In this document: positions 1-7,804 of the stretch, piece by piece | Layout: every line of letters starts with the position of its first letter | How positions within the stretch are numbered: position 1 is the stretch's first letter | DNA from: Angomonas ambiguus | Lineage: Eukaryota; Euglenozoa; Kinetoplastea; Trypanosomatida; Trypanosomatidae | Direction of reading: 5' to 3' | NCBI GenBank assembly: GCA_019695575.1 | Contig: JADNSB010000021.1 | Coordinates: 1-64,000 of the forward strand | DNA: 64,000 nucleotides | Translations under genes and position numbers: made by a program | Notes under the pieces: model-generated | Told to the model about the DNA's origin: nothing | The model's database searches: none | Seen by the model: only the letters and a program-made list of their open reading frames with translations

Positions 1-17
1 TTTTTTTTTTTTTTTTT
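1..17 (-). repeat. LINE poly(A) tail (partial at window edge)
   Basis: A 17-base T-run on the plus strand is an A-tract on the coding strand, a few bases after the LINE stop codon (30-32). It is the expected 3' tail of a target-primed retrotransposition. Its full length and the flanking target duplication lie outside the window. Confidence 0.85.
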
Positions 18-29
18 CCCTTCCCTTCT

Positions 30-3000
30 TCACGTCTGCGGAACGTGCTTGCTAAGTAATTCTTGGAGAGAATTTAGTAGTTTGCTCGAGTGGATTAATT
101 TCCAGTATTCTTCATCGTTCGAGGGCTGTCCAATGGAGACCCTGAATAGATCCACCTCCGGACTTCTGCATTCCCACAAAAGGTGCGCTAGCGTCTCTTG
201 CGGCACGTCGTAAGAGGTCGGGGATGTTGGGGGGAGTGGGAAGAAGGCGCGCCGTTGAGGGTGACCAGTACGTGTAATAGCCGGGCCGGGTTTGTGAGGA
301 CACTGACACATGTGTCGAGCTCGACTTGCCCTAGTATCAAAGGTACGAGGGCAGTGGAGACACTTGCAGTTATCGGGCGGAGGAGGTTTATCTCGATGCT
401 CTTTAACACAGTGCTCCTTGAGTTTCCCAAAAGACAGCAAGACGCGGCTGCAGTAAGGGCACTGTTCGGGGGTGCGATTATGCAGCGGTGCGTTTCGACC
501 ATCTCTATTGTCGTTACCACGTGTACTAGAGGTTGTCTCGTTTTCTACAGAGTCAGTGTCAAGCGGTTCTACCAAGGTGCTGTCAGTTTCGCCCCGGGCG
601 GTTTTATTTAAATAGTCCGTCTGTTCGGGGGAAGGCGAACAGAATCTGCAGTTGTTGGGGCACTCACGGAGAGCCCAGAAGAGGCGTCCAAAGATAGGGG
701 ACTCGCCGCAGCGTAGTCGGGATAAGGAGACCAGTTGTGCACGTTCTAATGGAAGCCCTGTGATGAGATCTGTGCCCGAGAGATCCTCTGCCTTTGTTCC
801 GCAGAGGGCAAACCTGTGTGTATCTTTTCGAAAGTATTTTTCTATCCATTGTTTTCTTAAAGTCCTGGCAATTGTCGAGAGGAGGTCGGTGCGCCATATG
901 GGGACGGTTGTAGTTTCCGTGTACAGACCTGTCTCAAGTGCATGACCAACAACCGAATCGGCGCACTCATTAGGGGCTATTCCGCAGTGAGAGTACACAA
1001 ATTGTAGGTGGATAGTCCAGCCGGCGGAAACTATATCGGCTAGGTGTTTCCAAATACAATCCTCCATGTATGACGTTTGCGTCAGACTGCCCGTTGCAAG
1101 GGCTTGAAGGAGGGATAAACTATCCGTTACAACCAAGATACGGTTGTTTTGGGTCGGGTAGGTCGACAGAAGCGGATATATAATGGTCTCTAATGCGAGC
1201 CGGAGTGCGCAGCATTCAGTGCGGTAACTACATGCGATGGGTCCACAACTTTGAGTTCGTTCTTCAAGAATGGTCGTAGATTGTAGTGACTCAAGTCGTA
1301 TGGCCGCGGCGGCGCTTTTAAGGTTTTCCAGGTCGGAGCCGCCATCTGTAGCCACGATAATAGCGGCGGGAGGCAGCTGTGACAGTATCTCGTTAGAAAA
1401 CGCATACTTCTTGGCAATAAGCTCAGTTTCAGATAGACTTTCGAGTTCCTCTTTGGCTAGGTTTAGGGTTTGGAGGCCGAACGAGACAGCCTCAAGGGGT
1501 GGAGCCTGCCAGGGAGCGATACTAGAACGTATGAGAAACGGTTCACGATGGAGCGCGGTCCCGTGGGTTTGACCACTTCTGAGTAATTGGGCGTCGCGTA
1601 AGATGTCGTCTAGTAAGGTGGTCCACTCACGTGCAGCTTCCGGGGTGTTACGCAGGCGCTGTCGAGGCGGAGGCTCTGGTGGTGGTAGGGACATCCACGC
1701 GGGGTATAGAAAGAACATTCTTTCCATTAGGGCGGCTCGCATCAGAAATGCCACGCAGAAAGGAGGCAGGACGTTGGCTTCAAGGTACACTGAGTCTGGG
1801 TCTGTTGTTATTGGAAGCGAATTCACGGTTCTGCATAAATTTAGGTACGCCTTGTTGAACTGGTGTTTAGCAGTTTCAGTGGTAGAGCTCCACATAAGGT
1901 CAATTCCATATTGGAGCTGGGATAGTCCGTAACCAATCACGAATTGGCGTGCTTCATGCGGCAGTGGACCAGACTTGGGGGTTATTACACAATTTAGTTG
2001 GGCGCGGCGGGAGGTGGAGCTAGAGACCGTGGACGCGATTCCTTTCGAGAAATGGAGTTGGGCGTCCAGCTTTAGCCCTAGGAGCTTGGGAGACTGAGAG
2101 GAGCCTATAGTGGAGATCGGTACTTCGGTGTTGTTAATAACTAGAGGCCCACTCTGACGGTCGTCACGGGTAACAGTTGAAACAGTGAAATATAGGGCTT
2201 CGCATTTCGAAGGACTAAGTTCCAGCTGGTTATCAACTCCCCATTGATGGATCATGTTTAGTATCTCATTTCCGCGGTCCACTGCGTCTTGTCGGGTTTC
2301 AGCCTTTAGAATCAGGGTGAGGTCGTCTGCATACATCATGGCCTCCACGTCGTCTCCCAACATGTTCAAACATGTTAGGAGAGGATTGACGTACAAATTA
2401 AACAGATACGGGCCTAGGACGGAACCTTGGGGGACTCCTCGATAGACTTTACGAGCTTTGCTCTGTTGTGGGCCAACGCGAACTCTATGATGCCGGTTGC
2501 AAAGAAAGTTGCGGATCCATTGGGGGACGGTTCCCCCATTCGGAAGGGCACCAAGATGGCTGAACAGTTGGCGGAAGCTGATAGAGTCGAAAGCTTTCTT
2601 GAAGTCGATCAGAATGGCCATAGTGCGGAAAGGTCGGAATTCTTTCTGTCGGTTAGGAGTCTCTGAGGTGGAGGAGTTTCGGAGAACATAGTAGGCGTTG
2701 TACTCGTTACGGTTGTGTTCAACTCTCTGAATTAGTTGAGCGAGGGGTACAGTGGTAGTGTGGGCGGGACGGAAGGCGTGTTGATGCGGTGATGGGTTCC
2801 AAACGTGCATGAGACGTTTTGCCAGCATTTTCTCCATTACCTTACACATTACGGAGCATAAGCTAATAGGTCGATAGCTCTCAGGTAATGCGGGGTCTTT
2901 TCCGGGTTTCGCTATTGGACATACGATAGCGTGCGTCCAGGATGACGGGACCACTCCGGTTTTTAATGAACCATTGTATAACCGTAGCAGGCGGTCCAAG

Positions 3001-4963
3001 CCTGCTTGTGGTAAATTCACTAGCATTTCTCCATAGATTGCATCGGGGCCGCAAGCCTTTCCAAGTCTTAGATTGTAGAGAGCGGCTTGGAGCTCTGCTG
3101 GGGTGAAGTCGGTGTCAAGAGGCATTGAAGCCTGGTCGTTTGATGTAACGAAGCCGAGTAAGTCGGTGATGTTGAGACCGTTGACCCCTGGGATAGCGTT
3201 AAATGCCGCTACCCCGTGTCGTTCAGGAAGAGAGGTAGGGGTCCTGGATTGCCGATCCTGTGGAGAAGCAGGTCGGGGGCGCCGTAACCTTTTCTTGAAC
3301 GTAAGGTTGCGGCGGCGATGCTTTTTGAGTTTGTGGCTAGTGGTAGGAGTGGGATAAGGGGTCACCCCGGAGTGCGGAAGACGGGGTGGGCGGAGCGGTG
3401 GCAGCGCCGGGAGAAAAGTTTTGGCGAAGAGATTAGCGGCTCTTCGGCAGGATTTCCCAGGGGTTCTAGCATCTGGAGATTCAGCGGTGGAATCGTCGGG
3501 CCTTCTGCTATCGAACAAGACCTTGTCAATAGGGTAGGAACGGGGGGCAAGGCAGTTCGAGATGATTTTCCACGGTGCAGATTCCCCAGGATTCAGAGAG
3601 GAAATTAGCTTTTTAAATTTAGCAGCTAGGAACGACTTTAGGGCGGCGAAGCGAGCAGCACGTAGGGAATCGTAAGCGGCTTGATGCTCTGCACTGGGGT
3701 TTCGAAGGACAGCTCTTTTTGCCGCAACCGCCTCCTCGTGAAGGGCAGTGATTTCAGCAGGCCAAGTATACTGCCGTTCAGTGTGTTGGCCTCGTGGGCA
3801 GTGGCGGGTGGCGGCATTAAGAATCACATCTGTGAACCCCGAGATGTCGGATAATAAGTGGGTCGATGGGGTAGACAGGAGAGCAGTCTCAATGTCCGTT
3901 CGATAACTTTCCCAGTCCGCTTTGGTAAACGAGTAAAAGAAACGCTTAGGCGAGGGTGACTGCTTGAAGTGTGGTACCTCGGGAATACTATGTAGTTGAA
4001 ACTCAAGAATATGGTGGTCCGAGTCGACAGAAATGGTGGCTTTCCATTCTGCTATGGTTAGGTCGCGTACCCAGGTAAGATCGATTACCGAATGTGAGTT
4101 TCCTTGGTGGTAGGTAGTGACGTTCGGTTCATTAGCCAGGGAGAACTCTTTTTCGGTCAAAGCTTCTACGAAACTACGTGTTTCTGGGGTGGGAGTGGTG
4201 GTGAGCCAGGGTTCCCAAGTCGGGTGGTGTAAATTAAAGTCACCACAGAATAGGCACGGGGTATCTTGAATTGTACTGAGGAGGCTGGTAAGTAGGGATC
4301 CTAAACGGCCTAGTGGACGGAGGTAGGCGGAAACGATGTACAGGGTTTCGTCATTGTAGGACACTTTGAGAACAGTGGCCTGGAATTCCTCAGAGGTGGG
4401 AGTGCTAACTTGAGTGCAGACGAGTCCGTCAATGTTAGTACGGACAAGAATAGCGGTACCTCCGCCCTGAGCGTTCCCTCGAGGGGTGACGAAACACATG
4501 AATCCTGGTATTTTGAGCCGATTTGCAGTCTTGGTTGAAAGCCCTAGCTCCTGTATTAAAACAATCTGATACGAGGATTGAGCGAGGAAGGATTGTTTTA
4601 GCTTTGTGAGGATGTTGCAGTTCCATTGAGCGACAGAAAGTGGTCCAGGGTTTCTTTCTATATCCCCGCAAAGCAGTAGTAAAAGGGCGGACCAAGGTGG
4701 TGAAGTGGATTTCCATTGTGCAGCGAGAAACGGTTCAGGATTTCTGTCAATTTCACCACGGGGCAAACTTATGAACCTAGCAAGCGTGTTCCGAAAGAAG
4801 GGGCGAGAACGGTGTTCAGTACCAGTCACAGAGTGACGGTCTCGACCAGCACGCCAGATGGCGGCCCCGTTATATGGTCTGTACTGGTACTTAGCTTCAC
4901 CGCCCTCGAAAGAGTAGTTACTAGTCTCGCACACCACGTAGAGGTGTCCAGTCTCTGTGCGAG
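30..4963 (-). CDS. LINE polyprotein: 2A / AP endonuclease / reverse transcriptase / RNase H / C2H2 fingers
   Basis: The frame is open without a break from the ribozyme to the stop at 30-32 and continues upstream into the host gene, giving a 2053-codon chimeric frame (30-6191). Residue numbers below refer to the chimera. 2A motif GDIERNPGP is at 509-517. The AP endonuclease (about 518-735) has AQWN, the QE glutamate, GDFN and SDHH. The reverse transcriptase (about 1000-1330) has DFKKAFD, GVPQGS and YADD at 1287-1290. RNase H (about 1611-1760) has ATDGGS, the TEC glutamate, VTDSL and SHCG...NECAD. Zinc motifs follow at 1844-1975. Known for the family: the endonuclease nicks DNA, RT copies RNA into the nick, and 2A separates the upstream peptide during translation at NPG/P. 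Odd: there is no ATG in this frame between the ribozyme and residue 565, inside the endonuclease, so initiation must use the host ATG or a non-AUG codon. Confidence 0.93.
4641..4757 (-). other. tandem 2A peptides: degenerate upstream copy plus canonical copy
   Basis: The canonical 2A (GDIERNPGP, 4641-4667) is preceded 90 bases upstream by GEIDRNPEP (4731-4757). Both are followed by a similar short stretch (LSVAQW and FLAAQW). The DNA of the two units is visibly alike over about 48 bases, so they look like a tandem duplication. In the upstream copy the invariant NPGP reads NPEP, which by known 2A rules should abolish ribosome skipping. Only the downstream copy should release the endonuclease/RT protein, beginning with the proline. 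The hydrophobic SALLLLLC segment before the second copy is typical of active 2A peptides. Confidence 0.8.
4883..4963 (-). ncRNA. HDV-like self-cleaving ribozyme at the LINE 5' end (Pr77/L1TcRz type)
   Basis: The first 81 bases of the LINE fold as a nested double pseudoknot. P1 is CTCGCAC (4963-4957) with GTGCGAG (4932-4926), seven perfect pairs. P2 is ACTGG (4952-4948) with CCAGT (4887-4883). P3 is ACC (4945-4943) with GGT (4935-4933), enclosing the seven-base loop TCTACGT. A P4 hairpin lies in 4925-4896. The strand between P4 and P2 reads GCTAAG (4895-4890) and carries the expected catalytic cytosine. From memory, L1Tc begins with almost the same P3/loop and the same GCTAAG. Such ribozymes cut just 5' of P1, here exactly at the host/LINE boundary, and so define the 5' end of the LINE RNA within a longer transcript. 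In L1Tc the same segment also acts as an internal promoter. Confidence 0.85.
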
Positions 4964-6191
4964 TACCCAGTGGATCCCAGGAAGACGCACAGTGAGGCAC
5001 AAAACGATCCGCTTTGCAGATGCACATTGGCTTTTTGGTTTTACTGCTAGGATCCATCCTCAAAGCGACCTTGTCATAGCCGTCAATAACGCATTGAGCT
5101 GGAGAGTTATTCCCGACGCTGTCACTGCCTTCACTCCCTGACGCGATGAAAAGTACCTGTCGATTTTCATCGATCACTCGCGTAAAGGGAAGGTTAAGGC
5201 CCTGGTAGTCCGCTAGTGTGCTGTACGTCTTTGTATCGAGTTTAAAAGGACCCACATACACCTGCGCACCCTTGGGTACACTGGAGAATAACGGTGTTGA
5301 TGTGGCAACATCGTAGAGAGAAGAAGCGGTGACGTTGTAGAGGGTCAGTTTCGAAGTAGAAGTGAGTGTACTGGGGGTTTTCGTAACCTGTTGGAAAAGA
5401 GGTCCCTCACAATTAACGTTGGAAAGGACCAAGCTTGCTTTTTCGCTCAACATTAAATAACCAGAGGCACTAAAAAAGGGATAATTATTCTTCTGTGTGC
5501 AGTTTTCAAACCTTGTCAATTTAGGTTTAATTTCTTTTGATTCGTATCGAAAAAACCCACTCATACACGAGCTGCAATTCGAATTGTCGACAGATACAGT
5601 TTCCCAGCCTATAGAATTCATCCATTGAATGAGTCGTCTGGTCGCGTTGCTCGAAACTCGACTGACGTACACACCAGAACCTTGCACTATACTCCACGTT
5701 GGAGACAACCTAAAGAAACTGTCTATAATGACCGTTTCGTAAACCACTTGAATATCGCTTATGTATACTGTATTGTTCATTTTCGGAATGTTCAAAATCG
5801 AAATCGTGGAGAGATACTTGCTTTGTAATTGGTAATGTATTCCTCTACTAAAGTTTAACATGGAATGCGGAGGGTAACTACCGTAAACCCGAAAAATGGA
5901 ATTTTTAATATTGAAGTCGGTAAGGGCAAAGAGGACTCGGCCGTTTGAGGAGCTCTCGACATTCAAACCAAAAGAACTACCAGAGACGTGGTTCACATAC
6001 AACTCAATTGGCTCTAATGACTCAATAATATACTTGTTTGGATCTAAACTCAAAACGATACTGTTGATAGTAGTGTTTTCTGTTATTGTAATGTCTACAC
6101 CAAAGACGCGTAAAGGCAACAAGAGGCTAATTAGGAGAAGTGAAAGAACAGTCACCTTCCACACAAGGCGCGGATATGGGAACAAATACAT
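4964..6191 (-). pseudogene. surface glycoprotein gene, 5' part only, interrupted by the LINE
   Basis: The first 409 codons encode a signal peptide (residues about 10-31, LLLISLLLPL core) and an N-glycosylation-rich ectodomain. They align throughout with the neighbouring gene at 7805-10339: shared landmarks include TDFN(I/V)KN, NFSRG, VYI(S/T)D, SNCS(S/G)C, VYVGP, FTR(V/I)(I/L)DENR and CDRFVPHC-like endings. Homology stops after DPLG, where the LINE begins. The cysteine-rich repeats, membrane span and tail seen in the paralogue are therefore absent here and should lie beyond the left window edge. The reading frame continues into the LINE without a stop. A spliced host mRNA could make a secreted fragment of about 510 residues before the 2A site. 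A 5' polypyrimidine tract (6239-6277 on the complementary strand) suggests it is still trans-spliced. Confidence 0.85.
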
Positions 6192-7804
6192 TGATGAATG
6201 AAAAGTTATTCTTTGGTTTCAGGTGAAATTAAATCAGATAAAAGAAGAAAAAAAAGTCTAACAAAGTGAAAAAAAAATGGAGAGTTTGAAAACAAAAAGG
6301 AAGCAGTAAAAAATGAACCGGTAAAATATAACCACATACACAAAGACAAGAAAAAACAAAATCGCCTCCTCCATTTCCTTCCATGGAAAATGGATTTATT
6401 TTACCAAGCAGATTTATTTTACTTCAGAACAAATAGATTAAGAAACACGAAAACTGTCGAACAGCTGTTTTATCGGAAGTTGGCGCACCACCAGACAGTA
6501 TCTAAATGTATTCCATCTGTAAAAGCGATACACTAGGTGAGGCTGGGCACAGTCTCCAACACAGTTCTAGGGCACCCCACTCCCTTCAAGGTTAGCCCTA
6601 TGCTGGTGTCCACAGTAAACAAGAAGGGTCAAAGAAGAAGCAACTGAACCCTCCACACCTACACCGCATTTCTTTTCCCTCCCTTTCTAAAGAGCCGCTC
6701 TACAGTCGAACGGTGATGGAACGATCCCATTTCAAAAGGACTATTCAATATGGACTAGAAAGGATAAAAATAGGGAAATAAAGACTATACCCTTCAAAAG
6801 ACTATCCACAAGGAGAATACAACCCAAACACACTCATAGACCAAATTAACAGTTGAAAAGAAACATTTTATTTTTTGTTATTTTGACAATGCTAGGAGTA
6901 CTTTCAATGCGTCTAGAACCTAACACTATCCGAATAGGATTAAGATTAAATTAGTCACAGATAAATTAATAATCTTAAAATTTTAAAAAAAAAAAAATGA
7001 GGGTACACACATGGTTTAGATTTTAAATCTATTCACTGGAAAGTAAAAAAGATGGTCACACGGTTCATTGCCTCGCTAACTTGTTGAGTTTTAAACCCCA
7101 CAGAGGGATACGCATTCTGAAGTCTAAATTACCGTGATCAAACCTTTCACTTCACATAAATATAAACATAAATGGTTGTCCAATGAATAATAAAGAGAAA
7201 AAAAAATTGGTGGAGGAGGCATCGTTTTATTTTTATTTTTTTTGTTTTTTGTAGGGGGGGTTCTAAGTTTGTTTGTTTGTTTATTTGTGTTTTCGGTTGA
7301 AGAAAAGGTTGTCCAATCATAAAGTATTGGCCCATCAAGTTCGTCAATTGCACTTATACTTGAAGAAGAATATTGAATACTTCAGAATGTCACAATACTA
7401 ACTAGACTCCTATACCCCGATAGTAACAAGCTAAACAATGATGTACATTGGGAAAAGAAATAGGTACATTGAAATAAATAATAATAATAAAAAGTGGTTT
7501 TAGTAAGGTATTCCTATGGCGGAGAATGTTTTAGACCTTTTATTATAATTTTTGTCCGATTCATATGTGTTTAAAAAAGAAAATTATAAATAATAATAAT
7601 AGTAGTAGAACAATGCTTTTTAGAAGGCATTCCTATACCAAAGAATTATTATAAAGAAGATTGTTTTTAAAATAAACACGCAAAAAAAAAAAGAGGGAGA
7701 CGTTCAGAAGGCATTCCTGCGGCGAAGAATCATCTGAAGGTGATTGGTTTAAAGTAGTTATATCAAAAAAAAAAAAGTGGTTTTCGGGGGTAGCTTGAAA
7801 TCGG
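6192..7804 (-). other. long intergenic spacer: 3' UTR of the downstream-numbered surface gene and 5' flank of the interrupted copy
   Basis: No convincing coding sequence is seen in 1.6 kb. The part next to 6191 holds pyrimidine tracts on the minus strand (purine runs 6239-6256 and 6266-6277), followed by candidate AG acceptors before the ATG. A block of more balanced composition (about 6476-6720) matches nothing I recognise. The right-hand third, from about 7490, is A/T-rich and carries three imperfect copies of a short motif, listed separately. This part is most likely the 3' UTR of the gene ending at 7805. Short open frames here are low-complexity and unsupported. Confidence 0.6.
7505..7739 (-). 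repeat. three-copy short repeat in the 3' UTR of the surface-protein gene
   Basis: Copies start near 7505, 7622 and 7706 (plus-strand core AAGGCATTCCT followed by a GAAGAAT- or AAAGAAT-like end). They are about 25-34 bases long and imperfect. A partial flank shared by the first copy (AAAAGTGGTTTT, about 7492-7503) recurs near 7773, so the unit may be longer than the core. Kinetoplastid mRNA levels are set largely by 3' UTR elements. A repeated element just after a surface-protein stop codon is therefore a plausible RNA-binding site, which is inference. Confidence 0.55.

Larger units (their letters stand above)
1..4963 (-). mobile_element. ingi/L1Tc-clade non-LTR retrotransposon (LINE), apparently intact, 3' tail reaching the window edge
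   Basis: This LINE copies itself by target-primed reverse transcription. Seen: the 5' end is fixed at 4963, where homology to the paralogous surface gene at 7805-10339 stops and an HDV-like ribozyme fold starts. The 3' end is an A-tract (T-run 1-17 on the plus strand) that runs off the window. One frame carries a 2A peptide, AP-type endonuclease, reverse transcriptase, RNase H and C2H2 fingers, as in L1Tc and ingi of trypanosomes. The length of about 4.96 kb fits those elements. All catalytic signature residues are present and I see no internal stop or frameshift, so the insertion looks young and possibly active. Inference: the target-site duplication should be the 12 bases before the junction, ATCCACTGGGTA on the minus strand. 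The second copy would lie just outside the window. Confidence 0.95.

Noticed and set aside
4435-4716. Separate 93-codon ORF inside the LINE on the same strand
   Set aside because: It overlaps the 2A/endonuclease region in another frame, has no domain and no conserved features.
30-6191. A single novel 2053-residue gene joining a surface domain to a reverse transcriptase
   Set aside because: The paralogue at 7805-10339 lacks the RT part, and the junction coincides with a LINE ribozyme 5' end and an A-tail at the other side. It is an insertion that happens to be in frame, not an evolved fusion.
6192-7804. tRNA, snRNA or small protein gene in the long spacer
   Set aside because: No A/B boxes, cloverleaf pairing or plausible coding frame was found. 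The short frames are homopolymer-rich.
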